A stretch of DNA of 64,000 nucleotides, taken from NCBI GenBank assembly GCA_019022495.1, contig JAFEKR010000017.1, positions 62,001 through 126,000 of the forward strand, written 5' to 3'. Positions 38,259 to 50,960 of the stretch are shown here, one piece after another. Source of the stretch: Epichloe hybrida (taxonomy: Eukaryota; Ascomycota; Sordariomycetes; Hypocreales; Clavicipitaceae). The notes under the pieces were generated by a model. That model worked only from the letters and a program-made list of their open reading frames with translations, did no database searches and was not told the origin of the DNA. A program made the position numbers and the translations under genes. Position 1 is the first letter of the stretch. The number at the start of each line of letters is the position of its first letter.

Positions 38259-39442
38259 ATAATAAGAATCTCTTTAGCATTATTAAAATATAAACCAATA
38301 ATACATTAGGCCTAAGCAATAATAACTTCTTCTAAAAGGAAGAGAAAGAGCTCTAGAAGGCTAATTTCATAGCTAAAGAAAAGCAACAATTAACTACTAA
38401 GAATCCCCTTATCTTTAATAGTTACATCTTAACCTAGAACACTAATAACTTACTAATATTAACCTAGAAAGGCTAGAGTTAGAAGATTAAGGAAGTTAAT
38501 CCTTAATCCTTAATAGTAAAGTAAGACTATGTGAAATAATAAGCCTAAGGAAGCTATATTATAACTATATGTTAACTAGAGGCTTCCTATAACTTATTAA
38601 TTATAGCTTAACACTAAGAACCCTCTAAGGAAGATATTATATACCTTAATAAACGCCTTAAGTAGTAAATTAAGAATTAATAATATAAAGTATAATATAT
38701 TCCTTTAGTTCTTAAGGAGGCAAAGCTCTTTGTGTTTATAGATAGATTACTTACTAATAACAAGGATTTAAGCTTATAGATTAGATACGTAATTATAATT
38801 AGTAACAAGATAATGCAAGATAATAATACCTTTATTATAAAAGGCAATATTATTACATATAGCTTAACAAAAAGTAAGAGAGTTACTTATAGCACGCTTG
38901 CCTCTAAGTTATATAGTATAGTTTAAGGCGTAGATATCGCTTATATAATTTCCACGACTCTATATTAGATCACGGATTAATTAAAGATACCTTAAATTCC
39001 TATAATTCTCTATACTACCTCCTTTTTATTATATAAATATCTTATAAAGCTAGGAACTATAAAGGAGAAGAGACTAATAATTAATATTATAGCTCTTTAT
39101 TAATTATACAAGAGGCATAAGATTTACGAAGTTAGGTGGATTAATAGCAACAATAATCTAGCGGATGTAATAACAAAAGCATTACTAAATTTATTACTTT
39201 CCTCTTTAATTAATTTAAATAAATTAATAATTTAAATTAAAGGATAGGTAAAGAGACTTATAATATTAGGAGACAGGAGCTTAGGTAAGGACTAATAGAT
39301 TAATTTCATTAACTAATACCACAATAGCTAATCAAAGTAGTAAATTCCTATTAAGGGATTTACTTATATATACTTTCCTTTAATCTGCTTTTTATTACGT
39401 TTTTAAGCTTTTTAGCTATAAAGGAAAAAGAGAGACTACTAG
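38259..39442 (+). pseudogene. Copia A2 3' pol remnant
   Basis: It aligns with A1 49506-50689 and ends at the 3' LTR 39443-39708. Copia RNase H remains (WINSNNNLADVITKALLN type) are at about 39130-39200. A purine-rich stretch AGGAAAAAGAGAGACTAC precedes the LTR. Confidence 0.75.
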
Positions 39443-39713
39443 TATTAATTCCTTCGGATCTTCATTAGTTTAATTATAGCTAAAGACTAGACTAAATTAT
39501 AGGTCTAGCGTAATGTATGTAATGCGATTGGCTACATTAATTCGCCACCCCCTCTTTTGCCTTACATATAGGTTTCGCTTACTTTCCTAGCATCTAGACT
39601 TTCCCTCTCTTTTCCCTCTTTCCTTCCTAGCTAATTCAATTAACTATCATTGACTTTAATTATACAGGATTACCCTTATACCTACGCAGGACCTTGGTGT
39701 AACCAACAATAAT

Positions 39714-40303
39714 ATTAACAGGATAATTAAAAAAGAATTAAGGGATAACTAAGATTAAATAATCGCAGATAATATTATAAGAAAGGAGCAGGGAAAAGGG
39801 GTGTAATAAAAGAAAATATTTAATCTATAAGCCTATGCAAGGATAAGTGAGCCTAATCTTAATACCTTTAATCTTATTAGATTAATATAAGAGCTACGAT
39901 CGCGTAACCTATCCTTTTATCCTAATAGTCGCTTTATTGCTTACAATGAACCTCTCAAATACCTTGTTTAGCAATGCCTTTGTAAATACATTAGCGAGGT
40001 TATTATTCCTATTAATCCATCTAATCTTACAAATCTCTCGTCGCTTGTACAATTAACGAAGAGCTATGATATTAATTATAAGGTGCTTCTCTTTTATAGT
40101 ACTAAGCTTAATAAGGCATTTATATAAAGAGTATAAATTAGTATATATAATAATAGGAATCATAGGGAGGTTTAATTAGTAAGTGATTAACCTAAGCGTC
40201 ATTAAGATTATATAAGCTATATTAGCACTAGTAACTATGCTATAAATCTTAGAGGTAAGCATACTTCTTATGACTCTCTTACTCTTAGTAAAGCTATAGT
40301 GTA
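39714..40303 (-). pseudogene. Copia B2 3' pol remnant (RNase H)
   Basis: The reverse complement matches the 3' end of B1 (about 37320-37940), including the RNase H end. The left edge is the ATAAT duplication of A2, where B2 continues from 5803. The right edge is the hAT H2 terminus at 40304. Confidence 0.8.
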
Positions 40304-42541
40304 CAGAGCATTGCAATACAATACAATACATTACACAATACAATACATCCAAAATTTTACAATACAATACAATACATGTATTATTTGTATTGTTTTGTAT
40401 TTTTTTTTCTTTTTTTTAGTTTTAAGTAAATTCCTTAATTATAAGGTATATATAGTTAATATAATAGCTTCTAATAGCTTATAATAGCTTATAATAGCTT
40501 ATAATAGCTTATAATAGCTTACAATAGCTTATATATATTATTATAATATATATATTACTTTTATTACTTATATAACTTAAAATATTATTAATGTTAAAGT
40601 TTAATTAAAAATAAATAAGTAATAAATTAATATAATATAAATATAAGTATTTTTAAGTAAATTACTTTAGAAAAAGCTAGACTTTTTAGTTATTTAGTGT
40701 TTAAAGGGTTTTTAAAATATTAATAAAATAAAATTCGTTTCTTTTTTATGTTTTTAATATTATACTATTTATAATTTTATACTAATAAAAAGTAAGTCCT
40801 AATATAACTATAAGACTTACTTAGGTATATTTCTCTCTTTTAAACTAAAATTACATAACTAAGTAAAGAGATTACTATATTTATAGTATAACTAATGAGA
40901 CATACTTTTAGACCTACTTTTATATATATGTTTTTTTAGCTAGAATTATATAACTAAGTAAAGAGATAATACTAGGTTTATAGTATAATTAGGGCCCACT
41001 TTTAGACCCACTTTTGTATATATGTTTTTTTAAGATGTATAAAACTAAGTAAAGAGATAATACTAGGTTTATAGTAAAACTAGTAGGACCTATACTTTTA
41101 GACCCACTTTTAAAAACACTTTATAACTAAGTAAGTAAGCTAAAAGTAGTATAAATAATTAAACTTACTTTTAAAGCTTATTTTTTTATTTACTTAATAT
41201 TAAAAAAAATAGTATATATATTATAATTATTCTTTATATAATATTTTAACCTTTCTTTATAAACTTTTCCTAGGTTTTTTCCTTCTCTTTTAGTTTAAAA
41301 AAGGTTAAAAGCTAATATAATTTATTATAATTATAATAAAATAGCTTAATAGTAAAAGAAGTATTTATTAAATAAGTATTAATTTTCTCTTTATAATAAA
41401 TTCCTTAAATATATAAGTATATTTTTATTAGAGTTTTAATCTTATTTATTTAGAATTATAAATTATTTCTTTAGGGTAAATATTATATTTAAAGCAAAAA
41501 AACTATATTAAAACGTATAGTAAATCTTAAAAAAAAGCTAGAAAGATAAAATAACCTTTAAAATATAAGAAATAAATATTACTATAAGTTAAGCCTAGAT
41601 AATACTATTTATAGCTACCCTATATATATATAGCTTAATAGTCTAAATTAGCTAAAACTTTATAATTCTATAACTAAATACCTAAATAGTATAAAAATTT
41701 AAGGATATCTTATTTAGATTATATAAAAAATCTACTATATAATAAGTATATATACTACCTTACCTTTTTAATAATATATTGTATTGTATTGTATTGTATT
41801 ATATTGTATTATATTGTAATGTATTATATTTATTAATTCCTTCGGATCTTCATTGGTTCAATCGTGGCCAAAGACCGGACCAATTATAGGTCCGGCGCGA
41901 TACACGCAATATAATTAGCTGCATTAATTTGCCACCCCCTTTTGTGCCCCATATACGGATTTCGCTTACTTTTCTAGTATCTAGACTTTCCCTCTCTTCT
42001 CTCTCTTTTCTAGCTAACTAACTAACTATTATTAACTTTAATTTATACGGGATTTATTACCTACGCAGGACCTTAGTGCATCTAACAGTATTATATTGTA
42101 TTATAATGTATTTTTATATAATAAATAATTATAATAAATTATAGAAAATAGATGTAAGCATAGGAAGACCCTTAATATATTAAGAAAAGAGCATTCTTTA
42201 AATTAGATATAAAATAATATTACTAAGATATTATATATTCAAAATAAGCTTACTTTTCTAAATAAGCTAAAACTTTATAGATTTTTAAATAAATAACTAA
42301 ATTATATATAAAAATAAGGCTACTATAATTAGATTACTTAAAAAAACTACTATATAATAAATTTATATAAGACCCCACTTTTAATTTTCCCTAATAATAC
42401 ATTGTATTGTATGTATTTTATTGTATTTTATTGTATTTTTAATATAATACAATACACAATACAATACATAGGGCAATACAATACAATACAATACATCGAA
42501 GGGCCAAAAAATACAATACAATACAATATAACAATGCTCTG
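40304..42541 (-). mobile_element. hAT element H2, mismatched flanks
   Basis: The left terminus CAGAGCATTGC (3' end) and right terminus CAATGCTCTG (5' end, reversed) both carry the pentamer TATTG/CAATA. It contains the decamer array (40461-40530), ~100-bp repeats (40800-41170) and a solo copia A LTR. The 8-bp flanks ATAGTGTA and GTCTTGCC do not match. Compared with B1, host sequence equivalent to B1 36346-37325 (980 bp) is missing at this locus. No transposase was seen. Confidence 0.78.
41831..42087 (+). mobile_element. Solo LTR of copia family A inside H2
   Basis: 257 bp starting TATTAATTCC (RIP-changed TGTTAATTCC) and ending TCTAACA. The flanks ATATT and GTATT differ by one G-to-A change, consistent with a 5-bp TSD altered by RIP. 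It sits in a TATTG-rich stretch of H2. Confidence 0.75.
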
Positions 42542-44204
42542 GTCTTGCCCTTTACCTTATTAATAATACAGGAATTAAAAATTTAAACTTCACTATGCTC
42601 TCTTTTATTATACTTAATAAATTTAAACACGCCTTGTTTAATTAAAGTATTAATCTTAGCTTTAGTAAACTACTTAAAGGGTTTACTAGGGGTCTTAATA
42701 ATTCCTTCCTTATGTAATTAGATTATAAGCTTAAGATTAGAGCTTTCCTTAGCTAATAGAAAGACATTAGTCTTATCTTTTATTTAATCTATGTAATTAA
42801 TATTAGATATAATAATAGGAGGGTTCTTTTAAGGTCTTCTAGGTCCTTACCTTAGGGGATTAATAAGAGGGGTAGTCATAGGCTATAGAGAGGTATCTTA
42901 GTTCTTTATGCTCTTAGGAGGTCTCTCTTTATTAGGATCTTTATAAAAAGGCCTAATAGAGGTTAATCTAAAGGCCTTAGGGCCTTAAGGGAGCTTAAGA
43001 GTGTAGGTTTTACCTTCTATAGCTAATAGCTTATAGGGGCCTCTTTATCCCTTGCCTTTACGCTATATATATATAAGTAATCCTAGTAGGAGGTTAATAG
43101 TTATAGAGGTATTAGGACTATTCCTTATAGTAAGGGCATTACTAACCTTTTATTAGGTATAAATTCGCTTAACTTCCTTTATTACTAGTTAGATCACAAG
43201 GGCTTGTTGCGTAATATCTAGTAATAAAGGTAATTCCTTAACTATATAAGGATACACGCTAAAAATAAGGACTATTAGCATAAGACTGTTTGATCCTGTG
43301 GTGTTATTTATAGCTTTAACTACTATTTATAATGCTACAGGCTCTGGCGTTATTAGGCATTCTTGTCTAATAATATTATAGGCTCTTTAGAGCGGCCTAT
43401 AATATTGCTTAACCTTACTAATACTATGGTAAGCCTTAATAAGAATATCTTTAATCTTAATTACTATTAATAACGTAAGCTACTTAAATTCCTTGCCTTT
43501 AAAGGTTATTCTAGTATCTGTAATAATTAAATCTAAGGGGCCTAGATAAACATTAATTTAGTAAAGATAAAGTGCTTCTTATATAGTCTTTATAAAGATA
43601 TCCTTAATAAATCTAGCTATATTAAAGGATATAGCTATATTAATAACTTATAGAATAGGGTGGTTACTATTAATATATATAATATCTATAATAATTTCGT
43701 AATTATAAGCATATTTATCCTAAAGGGTAAATTTAAATTAATATAGGCTATCCACGTGTAATTAGCACTACTAGTAAACCTTAGTTAGCTTCTTAATAGC
43801 TTTAATCTTAACCTTATGCCCTAATTTATATAGTAAATCATAAAGATATTAAACTAAAGGGTGTCTAAAGCGTTAATATAATTAACAAAGCTTAATCTCT
43901 ATGAGATAACTCTAAGTAATACTTTCTTGTTTATTAAAAAGCATTTACACATGCCCCTATTTGTATATAATAGGAACCTTAATATTCCCTTATTATAAAA
44001 CGTTCTCTAATATATAGAAATCAATCTTTAGGTAGGTTATATTATTAAGGTATAAGAGAAAGGGAGTATTTATAAGGATTACCTAAAAGAGAATAATTCT
44101 AAATAGAGTTAGCACTTTAATTAATCTAAGTACCTTAATTAGTTCTCTAGGGCTAAATTTAATCTTTACCTTCCTAGTATTTAACTTATTAAGTATAATA
44201 GTTA
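42542..44204 (-). pseudogene. Copia B2 pol remnant
   Basis: This is the reverse complement of the corresponding B1 pol region (from 36345 leftward across the H3 site). It crosses the position equivalent to the H3 insertion without an insert, showing that H3 is specific to B1. The right edge is the AGTTA duplication of A1. Confidence 0.8.
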
Positions 44205-47200
44205 TGTTAATTCCTTCGGATCTTGATTGGTTTAATTGTGGCCAAAGACTAGACTAAATTGTGGGTCCGGAGTGATGCATGCAATGCAATTGGCTGCATT
44301 AATTCGCCACCCCCTCTTTTACCCTATATATAGGTTTCGCCTACTTTCCTAGCATCTAGACTTTCCCTCTCTTTTCCCTCTTTCCTTCCTAGCTAATTTA
44401 ATTAACTATTATCAACTTTAATTATATAGGATTACCCTTATACTTACGTAGGACCTTAGTGTAACTAATACTAATTAGTAGTTAACTTTATAACTATAAA
44501 TAAGCTAGGTATTATAAGAAGAGATATTTCTATAGACACTACTACCACTACCCCTTATTATGCTATAATAGTTATTATAGTAAAGAGGTATAACTATATA
44601 AGTATACTAAAGGAAGAGACTAGAATCCTAGTTATAGGCTTGTTAGGCTTCTAAGGAATTAATCTATTAACCCTTAGGCTAAGGGATATAACTTTGTTAT
44701 ATCTATCTAGGATATTATTATTAATTATTGATTTTATTATCTATTACAAGAAAACTAACTAACTAACCAAATCTATCGCCGCGAGGCATTTATTTCGAAC
44801 CTAATATTAAATAACCTTAGCTAAGCTAGCTAATACACCTATAAATTCCCTTTAATATATTACCTTCTAATAGACCTTTAATCTCTTCCTATAAGCATCT
44901 ACTACTTATTTTTTACCCCCTTTACTCTTAGTGCTATTTACCCTATGCTTATTAGTAAGAGAGAGAGATTACCTCCTTCCCTCCCTTTTATAAAAAATAG
45001 GAAGTAGTAATTCCTATTATTCCCTTATTACTTTTCCTATTATTTTTCAGTTACTTTTAGAACTTCTATTACTTTCTTTATCCCTATTGATTTATTCTTA
45101 TTACTACTTTTACTACTTTTACTACTTTTTCTTCTATTTTTCCTGTTTTTATAATCTTTTGATTTTATTAAAGTAATAATACTCCTAAAGTATAAAATAA
45201 AAACCTTATAATAGCAATAGGTAAACATAGGAGCTTAATTAGTAGTAAAAATAATAAATTAGTAATATTTCTTTTATAGTTAAAGATAGTAAAGAAATCT
45301 AGACTTTCTATAAGAGTAAAGGCTACTAGTAATAGTAAGGCTCTAACTATTACCCCTAAAAGACCCTAAGAGTATAAGTTACCCTTATACCTTTAATAGC
45401 TTACTTATAACTTCTTTAGTAATTAGAAAGAATTTATTAAGCTAGATCTAGAGACTACTATATAGCTTAAGCTTAATAACTAGATTATAAGATTTATTAA
45501 CCTTAGTAAATATTAAGGTTAGAGAGATAATAACCTATAGGAATTATTCTAAGAAGACTTTAAAGGCTAGTCTAAAGACACCTTTAAAAGGGCTATAAAG
45601 GAAGTTATTAGAGAATTACATAATTCTTTATAAGATTATAGCGTTCTTATTAAGCAAAGCCTAGGATATTTAATCCTAGTATCCCTTAAAGAAGTGCTTT
45701 ATTAAACTTTAATACCTCTTTAGTTATAGGAGAGATTATAAGAGAGACTATAATCTTCCAAACCCCTAGAGCCTTAATATTAATAGCCCTAATAACCTAC
45801 CCTAGAAATCCACCTTTCCTAACCCTAAAGACTACGTAAACCTTTATAAAAGCCCCTATAATAATTACTATTAAATTAATAGCTTTATCCTAATGATTAT
45901 TATTAATAACAACTAGGGGACTATTATTTACAATAAAATATGCCTTTATAGTAATTTACCTCCGAAGATTAGATTATAAAGAAGATCTTAGAGCTTATAA
46001 AGATATATAAGAATAGTAACTACTATAGTAGGAAGCTATATAACTTCTTAACGCTAAAGATTATACTCTTTAAAAATAAGTGTAATAGAATTAACCTTCC
46101 TTAAATATATTATTAAAAGGCTTTCCTTATTATATTAATAAGTAATACTAAATAATACTTCCTTAATTACCTCTTTAAGGATAACTATTCCTATAAAGAG
46201 ATAATTACCTATATTTATTAATACTTTAAGACAGAAAGTAACTAGTAATTCTATTACTACTAATAAAGTAGTATAATATTAAAGAATATAATTAAGAAAA
46301 ACCCTAATAAAAGTAAGCTTAATTACCTTAAGATTATATTATTAACCCTTAAGAAAATCTATAAAGGACTATACCTTACTAAAATAGTAAATACTAAGCT
46401 TTACAAGCAGGCCTTAAATGCTATAGCTAGTGTGCCTAAATATTAGATAGTAAAATATATATACTCCCTAGGCTTTAAAAGTCTTACTAGAGACCTCTAT
46501 AAGGTAATTACTATTATAAAATTAAATAAGAGGTTCTCCTAATACCTTTAGTACTAATAAGAAGACCCTTTAGAGGCTATATTTACTAATTATTAGTACA
46601 GATAGTAATTATCCCCTTATAGTAAAGGAAGCTATTATAGATAAAGCCCTAGGCTAAGCACTAAGCGCTGCTTTATATATAGTAAAAGTAGCTACTAGTT
46701 CTCTAATTACTTTACTAAAGAATATTAAAAGGAAAAGGACTACTAGTAGGCTAGTAAAATATATTATATACCCCCTTTAGAGAAAAGATTCTAGGCATTC
46801 CTTACCTCCTATAAAGGGTAGGATAATAATAAGCCTAATAAAGGCTTAGGTTAGAATTAGGAATTATATCTTTTAGCCTACATAGAAGCTAAAGATAATA
46901 ATAATAATGTGAAGAAGTTACTATTAATAGTATACCTAAGTATTATATAATTCTTCTACTCTAGATTACAAACTAACTATAATGCCACTAATATTAATAT
47001 CCTTATAACCCTAAATAACTAAGCCTTCTAACACGTATTCCTTAGGTAGGAGCTCTATAAGCTATAAGAGTGTAATAAAAGCTTAATTTATTATATCTCT
47101 AAAGAATACTATTCTAAAGAGGTTTTTAAAGAGATTATACCTAATACTAGCGCTATAGGAAAGTTAACTATAGGAGAGTATAAGTAAAGGCTTTATTAAG

Positions 47201-50200
47201 ATTAATACCTTTATTAAAGGTAACCCCTTATAAACCCTAAATTATTATATTTAGCGCTAGATTAGTAGTTATAAGAGGAATTCTCTATATGCCTATAGAA
47301 CTTAGAGAGCTTGAATTCTATATCCTTAATATAGCTACCCCCTTTCTCTTCTTAATTACTAATATAGATAAGATATAAGTTAAGATTAATAACCTTACTA
47401 ATATACTTATTTAAGGTAATAAGACTATACCTATTATATAATAATAAGGCTATCCTTAGTGGTTACTAGAGGTAAGAGAAATAGTTGCCTTTTACCTTTT
47501 AGAAGGAGATATTTATTAATTATATTATTAACTTAGTTACCCTTTTATTTAATAACTTATAAAGATTCTTTACTAAGCTAGTTATAAAGTTAAATACTAG
47601 GTAATTAAGGAATTAACTAAAGTCTACTACTATTACTAGATATATAGAAAGGCCCTTAGTTAATTTAAGTTTATAATTAAAGATAACCATAAATTTAACT
47701 ATAAGATTATTATTAATATTATATAAATTAATAGCTAACTAGTGCTTTATATTATTAATTTAGTAATATTATTCTAGGTAGCCTAATTCCTTAATTTAAG
47801 GAAGTAAAAAGCTTAAGATATCTAGGACGCTATCCGTAAATATTAGATTAACACTTATCTTAGACCTCTAGAATAGATTATATATAATACTAGTAATAAC
47901 TTTACTTTTGCTAAGTTTAAGCACTATACTTAACTAATATTAATTAAGACTAATAAGATACTAATTAAAGCCTATAATAGCATTAGAAAGGTTAAGAGAT
48001 ATTATAAACCTTTACGCTAAGCTTATAATATTATTATAGACTTAATTAGGATAGAACTTACGCTAGAGTAATGTCTTTAAATAGCTATTAAAGTAATTAA
48101 TAACTTTATAGGCCTAAATAGTATTATTCTAACCCTACTAGTCTTTAAAGGCTACCTATAAATAATAGATAAGTTACTACTAAGTATCTCTATTATTTAA
48201 TATACTAAAGTAATTTATAAAGTTACTAATAAAGTCTATTACTATCTAGCTTTATAGTAGGTTTATAATACCCTTAAAGTCTAGAATAGCCCTAATATAG
48301 TGCCTATATATTAGCTACCCCTATAGGCTAATATATATATATAAAGAGAAAAGGGTAGCTAGTATAGCCCTTACAAGCTACTTACTACTAATAGAGAGAC
48401 CTATATAGTTAATATGCCCTATAGCCTAGTAAAGTTTCACTTTATAGTAGTAAAGTCTTACTATAAAAACCTATATATTATAGAGGGACTAGAGTAGTAA
48501 GAGATAAAGCCTAATAATATAAAGGAAGAAGTAACTATATAACTAACTACTACTACTAAAAGAGATCCCCTAATAGAAGAAAGCAAAAAGCTATAGGCAC
48601 TAGCTAAGAGAAAATAAGGGAGACTAAGAAAGGCCCTTATAGTTTAATTTATAAGTATAGAAAAGTCTAAAGAAAAGGCTTATAAAGCCTAGAAGGCCCT
48701 AAAGGGAAGCTATTAAGTTAAAGACTTATTACTTTACCCTAAAGGAAGAAAAGTAAGGAAAAGAAAACCTTATAGCCCTAAGAAGAATATTAGCCTAATT
48801 TAGCTTTATATACTTATAAATAAAGATTAGGAGAAGGCTTTTATTTAAGAAGCTATAGCTAGAGAGATACTAAATATAGTATTCCTTATAGTAAAGGAAG
48901 AGGCTAATTAGAACCTTACTCTTTAACTTTACTAAGAAGGGAAGATTATAACCCTAGGAAAACCCTTTAAGTAATCTAATTAAGCTAAGATTAACGCTTT
49001 ATAAGCTTATAATATGTTTAAATTTATTAAGTATAACCTAGTAAAGCATAGAGGTTATAGAATCTTTAATTCTTATATAGTTAGAGAGATTAAAGGTAAA
49101 GGAACAGACTTACTATACGAGAAATCCCGCCTTATTATATAAGGCTATAATAATAAAGGAAAGGAATTTATCCTAACGCAATTGCTAATGATTTAATAAG
49201 TAAGCTAATGACTTATTATAGCTATTGCTTTATTATTAAGAAGAAGAGGCATTTACCTTTAGATTTATAATATTACATAAGCTTACACTTAATCGCACAT
49301 AGTGCTAACGAGGCTAATTATTATAAGATTGCTAAAGCAAATTACATATCTCTTTCTAGAAGAGACTATAATTAAATTAATTAGATCTCTTTATAGGATC
49401 ATAGAGGCTAGAACCTACTAGTAGGTAATATACTTCTGTTACTATAGGGATAACCTTAATATAATAACCTTAACTTATAATCCCTGCTTATTAATCACAG
49501 CCCTGAATGATAAGAATCTCTTTAGTATTATTAGAATATAAACTAATAATATATTAGGCCTAAGTAATAATAACTTCTTCTAAAAAGAAAAGAAAGAGCT
49601 CTAGAAGGCTAATTTTATAGCTAAAGAAAAGCACTGATTAACTACTAAGAATCCCCTTATCTTTAATAGTTATATCTTAACCTAAAACACTAATAACTCA
49701 CTAATATTAACCTAGAAAGGCTAGAGTTAGAAAATTAAGGAAATTAATCCTTAATCCTTAATAGTAAAGTAAGACTATATAGAATAATAAGCCTAAGGAA
49801 GCTACATTATAACTATATATTAACTAGAGGCTTCCTATAACTTATTAATTATAGCTTAATACTAAGAACCCTCTAAGAAAGATATTATATACCTTAATAA
49901 ACACCTTAAGTGGTAAATTAAGAATTAATAACGTAAACTATAATATATTCCTTTAGTTCTTAAGGAGGCAAAGCTCTTTATGTTTGTAAATAGATTACTT
50001 GCTAATAATAAGGATTTAAGCTTATAGATTAGATATGTAATTGTGATTAGTAACGAGTAATACAAGATAACTATACCTTTATTATAAAAGGTAATATTAT
50101 TATATATAGCTTAACAAAAAGCAAGAGAGTTACTTATAGCGCGCTTACCTCCGAGTTATATAGCATGGTTTAAGGCGCAGATATTACCTACGCGATTTCT

Positions 50201-50955
50201 ATGACTTTATATTAGATTACAGATTAATTAAAGATGCCTTGAATTCCTATGATTCTCTATACTAATTCCTTTTTATTATATAAATATCTTATAAAGCTAG
50301 GAACTATAAAGGAGAAGAGACTAATAATTAATATTATAGCTCTTTATTAATTATATAAAAGGCATAAGATCTACAAAGTTAGGTGGATTAATAGTAATGA
50401 TAATCCGGCGGATATAATAATAAAAGTATTACTAAATTTATTACTTTCCTCTTTAATTAATTTAAACGAATTAATGATTTGTGTTAAAGGATAAGTAAAG
50501 AGACCTATAATATTAGAAGATAGGAGCTTAGGTAAGGACTAATGGATTAATTTAATTAACTAATGCTATGATAGCTAATTAGAGCAGCGGATTCCTATTA
50601 AGGGATTTAATTATATATACTTTCCTTTAATTTACTTTTTATTATGTTTTTAAGCTCTTTAGCTATAAAGGAAAAAGAGAGACTACTAGTGTTAATTCCT
50701 TCAGATCTTAATTAGTTTAATTATAGCTAAAGACTAGACTAAATTGTGGGTTCAGCGTGATATATGTAATGTGATTAGCTGTATTAATTCGCCACCCCCT
50801 CTTTTGCCTTATATACGGGTTTCGCCCACTTTCCTAGTATCTAGACTTTCCCTCTCTTTTCCCTCTTTCCTTCCTAGCTAATTTAATTAACTATTATTAA
50901 CTTTAATCATACGGGATTACCCTTATACCTGCGCAGGACCTTGGTGTAACCAACA
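44205..50955 (+). mobile_element. Copia element A1, complete and uninterrupted
   Basis: 6751 bp, inserted in B2 with TSD AGTTA (44200-44204 and 50956-50960). LTRs are 44205-44470 and 50690-50955, both 266 bp. It is the reference copy of family A. Primer-binding position CTAATTAGTAGTTAAC at 44471. Zinc-knuckle remains at about 46668-46720 (KRCFIYSKSS, with Cys positions now Tyr). RNase H remains at about 50390-50460, including NPAD. Full of RIP-type stops, so not autonomous. A short open frame near 45040-45228 on the minus strand is lysine/serine-rich noise. Confidence 0.92.
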
Positions 50956-50960
50956 AGTTA

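Larger units (their letters stand above)
5804..39708 (+). mobile_element. Copia element A2, second shell of the nest
   Basis: A Ty1/copia element on the plus strand inserted in B2 near its 3' LTR, flanked by ATAAT (5799-5803 and 39709-39713). LTRs are 5804-6069 and 39443-39708, both 266 bp. Own pieces: 5804-6090, 13471-14658, 29511-29582 and 38259-39708. It is split by R2 (with the gypsy inside), hAT H1 (with copia C inside) and copia B1. Net remaining length is 2997 bp. The portion equivalent to A1 45681-49434 (3754 bp) is missing at H1, and the sum is exactly the 6751 bp of A1. Reading frames are RIP-destroyed. Confidence 0.88.
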
